From: Mytilus californianus
Lineage: Eukaryota > Mollusca > Bivalvia > Mytilida > Mytilidae
NCBI RefSeq assembly: GCF_021869535.1
Contig: NW_026262690.1
Span: forward strand, 63,496,995 to 63,560,994
Direction: 5' to 3'
DNA: 64,000 nt
Position 1 is the first letter of the stretch. Each line of letters starts with the position of its first letter. This document shows, in pieces, positions 39,901 to 54,900 of the stretch. The notes under the pieces are model-generated. The model was not told the DNA's origin and made no database searches. It was given only the letters and a program-made list of their open reading frames with translations. Both the position numbers and the translations under genes were made by a program.

Positions 39901-42900
39901 GTAAAAATGATAATAAACATACTTTTTAACCTACAATATGAAATCAAACAGACTAAGAAAAAATCCAATTGCATGTGGTCACTATCTGTTTATATTTATA
40001 TTTATGTTTATATGGGATTATATAACCGTCGGCAGTCTTCGGAGGTCATCTCTATGGTTAATTAGATGGCGTCTAGACAAAAATACACGCGAAATGTTGA
40101 TACATATTATCGAGTCCATGCATTGTTAATTGTTTATTTTAGACATTTTGTAATTTGGATATACCATTTAGTATGTTATAAATCAAATATAAGAATTTGA
40201 GTCAAATCGGTGAACATGAATTTGACAGCTAATGCCCCTTTAAATAAATCACCACCTCTGAGATATCCATTTTACTTTAACTTAGGCATTTCACCCATAA
40301 CTTGTCTGTAATATAACCAGGCTATTGTTCATTTAGTATCCAACAACAATAATATATCACTTTTTCATTTATTGATTGGTAGTTGCTTGTTTATCGTCAA
40401 AGGCAATTACTTTTGAACATGTATTCTTGACACAATAGAAGTTAACATAAAGCTGTCACAAATGAAAGAAAATGAAATGTTTTGACCAGAGCATTAGTTG
40501 ATTTGTGCAAGAACACAACAGGGATGAACAAACTTTGTTTTAGCTGACTTAGCATAAATTAGAAAATAATATCTACTGACCTGAACTGCAGGTGACAGAT
40601 TTGTACAGTTAGTCGTTACAAACAATATTCTAGGGTCTGGAGAAGGAATATATCTGTTCCATGGATCTTCAATGTCTAGTTCTAGAAAACAAATTTATTG
40701 CCTATCATCAATGAGTAAACAAAAGGAGTACATATCACTTAGTTCTGCTGAATTAACAATTTTGTGCTTGCTTTGGGGAAAAATCATTTACAAAGTGTCC
40801 TGAAAAGTGTTTATACTTACAAATGTCTGTATTTTCAACTAAAAAGAGTTAAGAAATTTTAATGGACTTTTAACTTTCAATTTTGGTTGTCAGAATGTGA
40901 TTTTTATGTTATTGCTTTCATGGAAACAATGGATATCAGTACAAACAAATTAGATGTCAACATACATGTGCATGCTGTTATTTTAAATTTTTGAAGGTTT
41001 GTCTTCTTTGAGTTTAGGTAAAATGTTTAGACTTAAATGTGATCACATCTCCAATGTTTATTTTGCAAGAAACATTTATTTATAATATCCTTGCAGCGTC
41101 TCACCCCTATGGTAAAAGTGGAGATCTTATTCTTATCATTAAATTGGTCATTTTGCATAAACTTTAAGCACTTGATAAAATCTTGTATCATAGAGGGAAG
41201 ATTAGAGGTGGGCAAATAGTTAAGGCCACTATTTGTTGAAAAATTCTGGATCTGTCATTATGCATTTTATTTTTTTTGTAAGTTTTTCATTTACCTGTTT
41301 ATCATATGGTTTAGTCCAGACACATTTTTCTCTGTTTTACACTTTATGTTGACTTGTACACACCAACTTAAATTTCTCAATTTCTAAATAAAGCTGTCAG
41401 ATCTCTTACATAATTTTGAATACATCTAGCATTTTCAAATATATATTTATACCTAATATCCTGTTTTCCAACAGACCATTCCATTTAGATGGTGGTAACA
41501 GTCCATTTCTGTTTATCAAATACTTCACGTCAAATAAACTAAAATAAAAAATATTGAGTATACTGTAAATTCAGATGTGAACACAATGTGCACATTAATA
41601 GCAAAATTGCAATTATGTAACTTGCTTTTAATCTTTTCTTTTATTATTGTACCACAATCACATCAATGAATCTCCCATTATTATTGCTTATAAATGGTTG
41701 ATCATTACAAATGCAAACATTAAAACATATATTCATTGTATTGTTTTGTATTCTGTTCTAACTTTAAAAATAAATTTTGTGCCTTGAAAAACCTATGAGA
41801 AAATACTTTATCTGTAATTGCTGAACAGCAAAGTATTATACAAGAAGACATCTGTGGTGAAATATCATTACTCTTTAATACATGCTTCTTAGAATATGCC
41901 AGAATGCAAATATAAATGAAAGGACTGTATTGGATTGGTGAAAATGTTATATGAATTTGTATAATACCTGAAAATTCTGAATGAAAGCTATCCAACTGAG
42001 CAAAGATGCATTAATTAATTAACTTTAAACAAACCTGACAATACCCATCTGACCCAGATGATAACTGAACATATTGAGATGTAACAGCTGATCAATCAGT
42101 TTTAAATCTGTAAAACACATAGCTGATTTATCTCCCCCTGTGTCATTGTCTTCTTCCTGTTAAATTGCAAGTACATACATTTATAGCCATAACTTAACTG
42201 ATCAACTTTTGGTGTATATTATTTAATTGTTCTCATAAAGAAAGGTAAGTCGTGAGAAACCAAAAAACATTTTTTGTTTTTCTATATTGCCATGTGTACC
42301 ATTGTTTTGGTTCTGGATTACAGAAATTAAAAATCATTTAAGTGTGCTTTTTATATTCATTTATTATTCCTATTTATGACATTATGCTTATCTTAATTGA
42401 GCTAATACTATCCAATCCAGCTTTATTAGTTCCAATTGAATATTTTTATATGGAAACATGAAAATCAGAAGCAAATTCAAAACAATAAGCTTCATAGTTT
42501 ATTATCAACATAGGTTAAGTCTTTTATTTTTTTTTAAATTCTCAATAATAAATGTACCCATTCAGAAATGAAGTAAAAGTTTATCTTAATTCATTTCATA
42601 ACTGTGTGTTTTGTTACTGAAACTTTTTTCTTTTTCAAATAATATTTACCAATTTTGTTACAACATCATCTATCAAGTATAAGCACATATGAATAAACAT
42701 GAGATTTTGCAAGTTTCCAAAGAATGACACTTTGTCTTCCTTTGATTGAAGTTTATCGAGATCTGCTCCATTCAACTTCTGTGTAGAGCTAATGATGTCA
42801 GCAAACTCTGTTGTTTTTATCATCATTTTTGCACTTGATATTTCAAATATTCCTTTTGCATTGTTCTGCTTAGCAATGTCTGGAAAATAAATAAACTAAA

Positions 42901-45900
42901 AATTCAATCAAATTAAAAAAAAGATTTCTGATTTAATGAAGAAACAAACTCTAAAAAATTCTAGATAAGATATACTTTTTCTGGTCTTATTTAAGAAATG
43001 AATGCTTCTTTTTGTAATTTTATTGGGGTGTAAAAGTGTTGACTGCACAATTTATATGAAGTGCAGAAGCGCTTCATTTTAAAAATATGTGCACGATCAA
43101 CACTTTTACATCCCAATAAAATTACAAAAGAAGCATTCATTTCTTATAATTACATTTTTATGCTGTGTGTCATCACAAATGTAAAATTTCATTTTGATAT
43201 GCAGGTTAATTTTTTAATGACGGATGATTGTCGTTAGCCAATCAAACTAACGAATTCTAGTGAAACATACATGTAATGTAATTATTATGTTGTTAGATTG
43301 GTATCTCACTGATGTTTACACTGCACTCCTTTGTTTCATGCCTGTAAATGAATGGAATAGATACAAATAAGTAAATTCCAATCATATTAAACATATATTC
43401 CAAACTGGATTTACCATATGTTCTAAAAAAATCAAATCAGAATCCAAAAAAAATATTTCAAGTGTTGTGAAAAAGTTACCAGTAATGGATGGATGAACAA
43501 AACTCTCTTGGAAATATTTCTTTCTTACAGATGAATCATAATCACAAATTTAATAATTTTTCAAGAGGATGGGGATTTATGTGAATTTTTTTTCAAAACT
43601 ATCCTTTACCCCGGAATGATCAATGCAGCACATCACTATCTTTCCTTTGATGGATTATTATAAAAGTGGTCTGTACTCAGATCAACTATACCAACCTTTC
43701 ATTAGGAATACCAGTTTTGTCATGATTTCTCTAACCACTGATTCAGGGTTACTGACAGTATTTCTTCGCTGGAATGGAACTAGTTGATTCATCACCAAGT
43801 GTGAACCTTTTACAATTACCTCTAGAAATAAAATTATGCATTTCAATATTATCTGGTTATTTCTTTTTGTACATACAATTCTTATGTACTTTTTAAATCA
43901 GAATTCAGTGAGTACAAAAATAATGAACTGAAGTTTGATTCAAAATGTATGAATATTATCATTAGAAAATATGTTGTAAAAATATAATGGACTAAGCAGT
44001 CTTGATCTACAGTTGCTTACATCTATGTCTCTGGTGGAAAAATGTGTCAGTGGCAATCATACCACATCTCCTTATTTTATATTGAAATGATATAAAAGAC
44101 AAACATTTGCATTTGGTCTGAGTTTTTGACTTGCATGTGTACATTTTTTTATTTTGTTTCTGCAGTGCTGTCACATAGAAATTATCTCCAAATGTATACT
44201 TAAATATTAAACGAAGTCAAATATCCAATTAGTGCATACTATTGAGTCTAAACCCTGATGTTAGTGCTGGCAGATGTTTACTGGGAATCTTAGGACAACA
44301 GCTGTGTACTATTATATGGTTTAGGTTTAAACTCAGTTTCTTTGCCACTCTTTCTAATCTGAAACAGATTAAAAAACACATTAATTCTGATATGTTTTAT
44401 AAATGATCAGCCGAATGTAGATAAAAAAAACAACTAATAAAAGAATCTGAACTGTAATCAAATTGGTTCTGAACAGTGTTGGTATCATGATTTATTATGC
44501 AAACATGAAACCCATTTTACTTATTGGAAATGAATGTATACAATGATTTAAGTCGTAAAAAATAGTCCTCAATAACTCTAGAAAGACAAGTTAACTCTCT
44601 CCTGAACAGTAAAATAGTTAGATATAATAGATCTTTGTCAGTTTTGATCAATAACTCTTCACCATAACAGTTTTATTTTTCTTCAAATTTCCTTTTAGTT
44701 ATCTAAAACATGAGTTATGAAGAATACAATCTTCCCCACTTCTAAGCTAAGCATATGCATTATAGGATACATTTATTGTAGATGAATAATCTACTTTTGA
44801 TAAGCTTTGCTTATAATGCTTGAATATAGACACAAAGTAATAGGCAAAACTTGCCTGACTCAATTTTTACATTGAAGAGTTTTAATAGATAATATTACTT
44901 GGATGGTGGTATCTTCTTAGAAAACATTAGTCTTCCTAAGGTAGAGATTGGCCCTTCATCTAACATCTTAAAATAATTCTTTGGTAACACAAAATTTTCT
45001 GAAATGATATGACAGTAACAATATTTATAATATTCAATCAAAATAATACAAACAACATAGGATATATAAAGCCACTTATAATCAAAAATGATCGGGAAAT
45101 TTTTCAATTTTTATTGGTTAAAAAATCTGACCTGATAAATGCTATAGAGTTACTAACTGGCTGTTTCTGTATTGACATACAACACTCAAAGAGTCAAGGG
45201 CCAATATAGCTGATCGAGAATCTATAACAGGGCAATACAGAAACAGCCTGTTCATAACACTTTTATTAAATGGGAATAATAAATCAGACATTTCAACCAT
45301 TCTACTCTTTGTCATCTGCATTCTGATGATTGAACAGTGATATTAATCGGGAGTTTTACTCTGAAAGGCTGTTGAATATTTTATTTACCAGTAATAATGT
45401 ATAATTTGAATATACTGATGATGAGGGGTATATTGATATAAGACAGTAACCCAAGGATACAAAACTGAAAAGTATGAAGTAATGTTTTATTTTTGAATTG
45501 TTTATTATTAAATTGTATCATTAAATGCACATAAACTGTTAGCCTTTTGACTTAAGAAACTCTAAGATATACAGCAGTGGAAATAAAAAAAATACTGTAT
45601 ACATGTACAAACAAAATTTACTAACTTACCCTTAGATGTTGCTTCATTCTCTGCTACAACTATGGCTAAACCTTTTAAATGGTCATATAAATTCTGTAGG
45701 TAGTCTCTGTTGGTTATATTTTCTTTAGATGTAGTCCTATCAATCAGAAATAAAACTAAAAATAAATCTCTTTATATTAAAATATGTCAAAATTAAAGAT
45801 TGAGACTGCCACCTTTTTTTATTTTTGACAAGGGATCAAACAAGAGGTTCCCAAGTGCCTGAATTGCTCAGCTGGTATAAAATACGCCATTTTGATATTT

Positions 45901-48900
45901 ATTTTTTTCATTCATTGCAAATAATTTAAACCAACTGTCAAGGCAATAACTCCTATTAGCGGTCAATTGACAATTTCTGCTATGTTGACTTATTTGTAGA
46001 TCTTATTTTGCTGAACACTTTTGATTATTACAATTTCTCTCTATCTACATAGTTTCTACAAAAAACACAAAAAAAGAGTACTATATGATTTTCATGGGCA
46101 ATAACTCCTATAAGAAGTCAATTGATGATGCATCCATATTGATTTACTTATAGGTCATATTTTATTGAACTTTTTTACTGTGGAAAGATTCTCTTTATCA
46201 ACAAAATTTCCTAAAAAAATGCAAAAAGACTAAAAATCATTTAAAGGCAGTAACTCTATAAGGGTACATTTGACGATTTCTGCCAAGCTGACTTATTTGA
46301 AGCTCTTATTGTTCTGCGCATATTTCCTGGTTACATTTTCTCTCTAACTGTTTTGGTTTTCAAGATAATAACCAAAAACTTTGAAATTCATAAAAAAACA
46401 AATGACATTTCAGGGGCATTAGCTCCAAAATGGGTCATCCAATTTTTCTGAAATTCTGCAGGAGATAACCCTTGACTGGCTGATAAATTCTACTCATGCA
46501 TGATATTTTGAGATATTAGTCTAAACTTTGAAATTTACTGAAAATTGACATTTCAGGGGCAATAACTCCTAAATGCATTGTCCCATTTTTCTGAAAATTT
46601 TGCCAGTGATCAACCTTGACCTGCTGATCGTTTTATTCCTAACTGCTTAGTTTTTGAGATATCAGACAAAAACTGCAATTTGAAATGTTCTATTTTAGCA
46701 ACAGTGGCCATGTTTTGTGAAGGATCAAATCCCCTCATACAATTTTTCAAGAAAATACACTAGGGAACATCCAGTTAAAGTTTGGTAACATTTGGCCCAG
46801 AAGTTTCAGAGGAGAAGGTTTTTTTTTAAAGTAAACAACAAAATGAGTAAAATATGTCTGTCAAGGGCAATAACTCCTATCCAAATACCAGATATAATAT
46901 ATTTCCACTAATCATTTATACAATGTAGTATGATCTGTAAACATTAATTTAAGTTATTGTGAAAAACATTATGTTTACAGAAGGTGGACCATTTTACTCA
47001 CACAATACCATAATATGATTTAGAAAATATACAGTCATGCAGAACTGTTGGCAGTTGAAATTAAATCAACATGATTTAGTTAAATTTACCTTAGTTTTAT
47101 ATGAGTTAAAGTCACACATTTAGATTTCAATAACTTTCAGTTTTTTTCAATCTTGACAACTTTGAACAAAAAAGGAAACAGATAAATGATCTCTACTGTA
47201 ATGAGTTTTCTATATCATTAATAAAAACTTAAAAAATTGATGTTACTAAATTATTACCTAACAAACAAACGAGAAAGTCCACCTGGTGGCAAATCATTCT
47301 GTAGTACTCCAATTAAGTTCTTCATGGCATTATGGATAACTGGTTTATCAGAAAGAATAGCATCACCACTTTTTGAGGGAGATGCTCTTGGACTACCTCT
47401 TGAATTGGGACTTGAAGGAGATGCTCTCGGACTACCTCTTGAATTGGGACTTGAGTACGGACTAGTCTTTGGAGATTTGTGTATCTGTCCTTCTAAAGGA
47501 AGTTTCCCATATATCTGAAACACGTGTTCAACTTTATCTATGGAAAATTTCAAATCTGTAAGAAGTTTAGCATACGAATTGGCATTCTCAGAATATATTG
47601 GAATAGTAGCTGTTTTCAGTAGAGCCTGTATGCTGTGTTTATAGAAAGTACTAAGAACATTTTTTATACAAAACTGTTTTTGATGTCCATCAAGATCCAA
47701 ACCAAGTTGAAGCAAAGTTTCAAATTGTTCAGTAATTTCCCATAAATCCTTTAATCGATGTGATACTTTATCTCCTCTCTCTGAATGAGATCTTGTAGTT
47801 TTTCTATTTTCAGATTTTTCTGAACCATTGTTTGTTCTCCTTGACCTTATAGCATCAATCATGTTATTGCACATTTCCCATGACCTACATCCAGTGCATA
47901 AAAGATCAAATAATATCATAGATGGACAGTTCTCTTGTTTAAAACATTTGTCTAACTTAGATGTTTGAACAACCTGACATTTTGGATGAGGTATTTTGGG
48001 TAACTTTTGAAGAGATAACAGTTCATCTGCAACACTTGATACAGATACAGTAGCCACACCGGCAGCAGCAACTGAACCTAGTGCTTTCAAACTGAGTTGA
48101 CCTGGATTGGCTGGAACTGTCCTTTGTAACCCTAAGTTGAGACTGTGTAACTTTTTAACAGCAGAGGTATAACGCTGAGCAAATCTGACTTCAACAGCTT
48201 CTGGCCTATCTTCAAGTTTCATCAACTATAAGATAAAACAAAATTTATAATATAAATCATATTCAAGCAACAATGTAATTACTTCAAACCACTTTAAGCA
48301 TACGATCTTTTATTGTAACAATAACATAAATGGGCATTAAAACAATATATAGCTTTGAGCGGTTTCAAATTAAATAATTATAAATTATTTCATCTTTCAA
48401 GAATTTCAAGGTAAGGCCTTTAAAACTAAAAACACATAGATATTCATTGGCAAAAATCAAGCTAAAATTCTTTTTCTTGTTTCCTCTTATCTTTTTTTTC
48501 AAATTATATAAACCTCACAAATATCAGCTTTATTTTCCAAAACAACTAGGAATTGTTTTCGATTGAAGCTTGTGTGATTTTCCTATGAAGTATGAAACAT
48601 CATTTGAAACAGCAATTTAAAACTACTGTATCTCACATTTCCTTCCAACAGAGTAATACAAGAAGTTTTTACAGATTAATTTGTGAGAATGCTTACCTTA
48701 ACCAATATATTAACACATCCAATATCATAAAGGATCTAGACTGAGAATGCAAAACTGACCAATATCATAAAGCACCTAGTTATTTCAAAATTAAAATCGT
48801 CTCGTTTGTCATAGATTCTGGTACTGAGATGACCGTTTATGTCAAATTCTAGGTATAAGTCTAAAAATGAGGCAGAGGAAACTGTGTCTGTCGTGTCTTT

Positions 48901-51900
48901 AATTTCTAGTTCTTTGGGATATATTAATGGAACCCAATCAGAAAAGTATTGATTGTTAATGGAAACAGCGTAATTGACAACCCCTGGAGGTTAATTTGGT
49001 AGGAAGTAACGGATGTAAAAAGCCCATGTTACCTTGAGCACTATTACCTTTGTAACTTGTGATGCCTGGTTATAGTTACATCTTTGCACACACATTATCA
49101 GTAAGGTCTCAGGAGATGACAACATAAGGGAAATAATTCCAGCAGGGAATTTACTTTTGGACAGACTACGACCTCTACTTCTTGACCTTGCTCTCTTTAT
49201 GACACGTCCACCATCATTACCACTGTCCCCACCTTGGGATTCACTCTCAAACTGGGGTAAAGGACTAGGTGTTTTATATACTGAAAAATCAAATAATAAA
49301 CAATTATTATTTTCATTTGGCAAAATTGCAACAAAAGTACATAATATTTTTTTGATTCTTCAATTAATGGAAAATTTATGTTTATAATTAATTGTATATT
49401 CATTGAAATGTTATCTTACATTTTTGACTCCTCTCTGATAATCTTCTTTTTCTCTCTTTTTGTCCAATCAAATCTGTACATATTTCTTCTTCATGTATTC
49501 CCATAGAAACCACAATTGGTTCCAGCAGAACTTCACCCGGTTCCCTTGGTATTTTCTCATGACAAACTAACTGATATTTCCAATTAGCTTCATGAATGTA
49601 ACGTCTCAATGAGCTTATCCTTGTTTGTAAGGATACCTTAGTAACACTACACTGTACAATGTTTGTTAATGGTTCCTCTATAGAAACAATAATTTTATTG
49701 CAAGTTTGTTTTTTAAAAGACTTTTTTGAAGTACTACTTTTTTCAGAGTATGAGCCTCTAACATGAAACAAAGCTCCTTCCAAATCTAATAATGCATCCT
49801 TAAGCATGTCCAGAATATCACGTACCAAGTACTCATTGTTCAAAAATCCAACACTGCTCAAACCAAGTGAACTATCTGTACTAAATGTACTGTCATTTTC
49901 ACAAGCACGGTTTTCTATAGGTGGTTCTGCTATTCTATCATTGTACATGCCTTTATCCTTTTTTGAAATTTCAGTTTTGTTTTTGCCAAATTTCTGCAGG
50001 TTATCTAACTCTGTAAAACCATTATAATTTGAAGACAATTTTTTAATCTTTTCAACTTTTTTGGGATGTCTTTCCATAAATGGTTCATCATAAGAACCTG
50101 CTAATGAACTGTTAAGTTCATCATTTGTGAGATCAAATACTTTTTTGTCAATCCTTGGCGAAGCAGGCTCTGGTGATGTCAAGCTATCTTCAGAAAAAGT
50201 ACTAATGCGAGAATTCTCTTCTGCATTATTTCTCCTACAATTATCTTCCCTAAAGTCTTCATCACTGTCAAATTCTTCGCAAAAAGCTGATTCCTGAATA
50301 CATTCATGATTAACAAACAAAAGAGAATAAATATCTTCTATAATTTCTACTCTGTAGGTAAGAGGTTGAAGTTTTGAGAGGTATTCACGGGCTGATATTA
50401 ATTTTTCAGTAACATTTTTAGTATAAATATTTTGAAAGTTTAATTTGATAAATTCACTTGATGTTTTTGACTGAACACTACTAGAATCAGAATTAGAAAG
50501 TATACTGTGACTGCGATAGTCTTTTCTCTGAATTGGATTGGTCATTTTACTATCTGAATAATCAATACAGAAATAAACTGCATCCATCACATTCTTTACA
50601 GCACAGTAACCGCTAAAAATAGAAATATCTCTCCAACGCTCAATGTTTATATCTAATGACTGGTCAGTCTCTTTATCAGAAGTTTTTTCCTCTTTGTCCT
50701 CTGCAAAGGTCACAGCTTTCACCCTTGATCTCATTCCTCCACCTTAAATATCAAAACAACAAATGAATATTGTTACTGTAAATTAAAGGACAATGTATGC
50801 TTTTGAGCCAAATAGACCTTAAAATCAAATATATTTCAGTTTCAGTTTTTCAAAATTAAATATTGAATATGTAATTTGATAGAATAATGCTGTTTTGGTT
50901 AAAAAATATACCCTTTACATGAGTTATACAGTCATAAAATGACAGAAAATTCAGTAAAATTGTTAAATTATGCAAAATCTTGACTATTTGACTTGTACAT
51001 GCTTGGAAATAATATAAAGCACAACCATAGCCCCAAACGGTATTAAAACAATAAGTGTACTTTGTGTCAATCTATTCACTGCTTAAAATTTATTTTGGGT
51101 GAAGTTTGTGCTCTATGTTAATTAAGCTAAAACGCTCTTCAAAAATTAGCCTACTTTTGCTAAAAATCTGACAAATCTAGCTTATGCCATAACAGTCAAA
51201 TTGTGTCATAAAAGCTTGCCTAATATTCACATTTTCCAAAATACCTTTATTTTGATGCTTAAAAGCTGTGATTAGTAATGAAATCAATAAATGCTTTATA
51301 TTTAGTGAATTTACAGGGCCAAATAAGCCCAAAAATTACGTTGTTCTTTAGAGACTTATTCTGAAATAATTTTTTTTATTGTTCACGGTACATTAGTTCA
51401 TTTTAGGTCCCTCCAATACTCAATGTTCTTTTTGGATTTGTTTATATTTCTTTCCAAATATTTACCTGATACAGGTCTTTGAGTAAAACTCATTTATTTT
51501 AGCTCATTAACTGTTGCATGCATATTCAGTAAAGTAACTTTGACTTTTTTCTTTCTTCTTATTTCATCTTATTTTGAACAATTTTAGGTAGAAAATATAT
51601 CTATACAAAGACAAGAAACTAGGTCAGGCATCTTTTTAAAAATATTCTAAATGTTGATTTTCTCATATAAATAAACAGTATTTGACTACAAGGTATCTAG
51701 CATTTCATTTTATATTCAATTCATATCATACATTTTTAACTGAAAGACAAAAATTACACCACTTCAAAGCTGTAGTATTTAATTAATAAATTATCTAAAG
51801 ACTTTTATTCAATGTATACAATTTTCATACTTCTTGGGAGTTCATTAAAATGATTTCAGCTTTATATAAATCCATGAAATGCAAGAATATTTTGTAAAAC

Positions 51901-54900
51901 AATGTTATTAACTTCTGTACTTTATAAATTCCACAGCTAAATAGTTCAGATACATTTATATGAATCTAATCATTTAAAAAAATTCATATCTTACTATTAT
52001 CATTTTCTAATGGACTTTTCTGGAGAATGTCTAAAACTTCCTGCTGATTCAGAGATGCAACTCTTGTAGACTGATGAAGTACATACAGGACGGAATGGTT
52101 TTCTAGTCCTGTAAACATGTCTGCTGCTCTCTGATGCTGATTTGTTAAAGAAACTTCTGCCACAAGTGGTCTGAATAAGAATAAAACTTATTACATCTCG
52201 TTTATTTGAGTGTGTACATTAATGTCAAGTTGGTTTGTTTGTTTGTTAGGTGAACCATGAAATCAATATCACCTGTTTACTTCCCATTAAAAGAGAAACA
52301 ATCATTATAAGCCAATGAAACCATGTATCAATTAACATTAGGATGCATGTAAACCTATTTTAACCATATTTTTTTCCAATATCTAGGGAAGCTTATTTAT
52401 GGTTCATCAAACTCATAAGCCAAATTAAATTCCATGTACAAACCACATACTCAAATAGACATATTTACACTTGTATGCAAATTTGTCCCCATTACTTAAA
52501 GTTAAACAAGTTCCTGTAAAATTTTGTGTTTAATAATTTAAAACATTTTACGTCATAATTAATAAAATGCTCCGCTGGGTGCAGCTTGATACGACCGCAG
52601 AGGTCGAACCCTGAACAGTTGGGGCAAGTATGGACACAACATTCAAGCTTGATACAGCTCTGAATTTGGATTGTGATTAAATATTTGACACAGCATAGAT
52701 TTCTCACACAGAATGAATGTGGTCTAAGAACTTAAAAAATTTTAATTTACCTATTCAAACCATATCATTATTATTTGCTTTTATATATAAATCAGAAATA
52801 ACCAATTTAAAATGGAAAATTTTAAAGAAAAAAAAAAGGAAAAAAAAGGAAAAAAAATCCCCCCCAAATTTTTTGAACCCCTTTATGATTCATCACCCCC
52901 AAACTCAATCCCAGCCTTCCCTTTGTAGTATGGTACCTTGCAGTACAATTTTAGAGAGATCCATACACTTGAACACAAGTTATTGTCTGGAAACTAGAAA
53001 AATGATTGTTTTTTGGCCCCAAATTCCTCAACATTTAGGGCAATTACCCCCAAACTCAAACCCAGCTTTCCCTTTTTGATATGGAACCTTGTAGTACAAT
53101 TTCATAAAGATCCATACACTTACACACAAGTTTTGTCCTGAAACTAGAAAAATGCTTGTTTTTTGCCCCTAATTCCTAAAATTTTGTGACAATTACCCCC
53201 AAAATCAATCCCAGCCTTCCCTTTGTGGTATGGTACCTTGCAGTACAATTTGAGAGATCCATACACTTGAACACAAGTTATTGTCTAGAAACAAGAAAAA
53301 TGCTTATTTTTGGCCCCTTATTCCTAAACGTTTTGGGCAATAACCCCCAAACTCAATTCCAGCTTTCCCTTTGTGATATGGAACCTTGTAGTACAATTTC
53401 AGAAAGATCCATACACTTACACACAAGTTATTGTCTAGAAACTAGAAAAATGCTTGTTTTGTGCCACTTTTTTGGCCCCTAATTATAAAATTTTGAGGCA
53501 ATTACTCCCAAAATCAATCCCAGCATTCCCTTCGTGATATGGAACCTTGTGGTACAATGTCATGAGATCCATACACTAACACACAAGTTATGTCTGGAAG
53601 TTACAAAAATGCTTATTTTTGGCCCCTTTTTGGCCCCTAATTCCTAAACTGTTTGTACCATAACCACCTAAAATCGAATCCCAACCTTCTTTTTGTGGTA
53701 TTGAACCTTATGGTTAAATTTCATAGAGATCCATTCACTTAAACTAAAGTTAGAGTGCGAAAACCAATGTGTCTTCAGACGACGACGACGCCAACGTCAT
53801 AGCAAAATACAACCGCAAAAAATTTTTGCGGTCGTATAAAAAGGGATTTTTGCATGATGCCAGATGGTTATTTGGAGACAGATCTCATTCAAAACAAAAA
53901 TACCCAAAAGTGTAAAAATGTCTATAGTTCAGCTTTAAATAAAAATAAATCATACAAATATATTTTATTGAAATATTTCTGGTATCAGTTGTTATATATG
54001 CTTACCGGTACATACATATTAAAATTTAAAGTTTTTTGGTAAATTTTTTTGCAAGTATTTAAATACTTAAGTATGCCTTTAAATTTTTTTCATTCATGAA
54101 TATATTAACTGAAGTCAACTTATATTTCAGTGTTTTTTGGTATTACCCAGTATATAAAATATTTGTGATTTATATGAATCTGAATGTTTGAACTAGCTGC
54201 TAACATTGTTAAAAAGCTATTCATTTAGCACCGCAAAAAAATCTATATTAGAATATGATGTTAATGGATGTTTGACTCCTGAGTTGATCAGACATTTGCT
54301 AAATCAATAATCACTGAAAACTTACAGAATTATTTTTTTTAATTAGTCAATTTAAACATACTGCTCTGAATCAAATAGATCCAAAATATCTGCATATATA
54401 TATAACAGGGTATGAATTATTTTATTGATATAAATAACATAACATACTTTGTTTTATCCAGGCACCATTTTATAAGATCAATCTGATAGGCAAGCTTACT
54501 ACATCCTGTCTGTAATGCTGGATGAAAGCAGGAGGACTGAAAAAAAAACCAGAATATACTTTACAGAAAAGGCTTTCAGATTGACAGTAAACATATTTTT
54601 CTTACATTTATTAGTGTTATTGTAAAACAATCAAGGGCCATAATTTCTGAACAGCAAAATTTAATTTTCAAACATGACCTCTATTTTGTTATCAGTAACA
54701 ACATAATTGCAAGTTATTGCACAGAAACAACTAGATCCATCTGCCTGTCCATACACCTGCATGCTCATTCACCAGATGTACTACCTCATTTAAGTAACCC
54801 TTCTCCTTTTTTTTATTATGTTCACTATTATCCAAAAAGACATCACTATCAAACATTTAAAATACAGGCTATTTTTCTAAAACATAGAAAGATGAACAAA

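Noticed and set aside
39721-40129. Two open frames inside the TIR element as transposase
   Set aside because: Too short, no catalytic motif, and the frames overlap in different phases.
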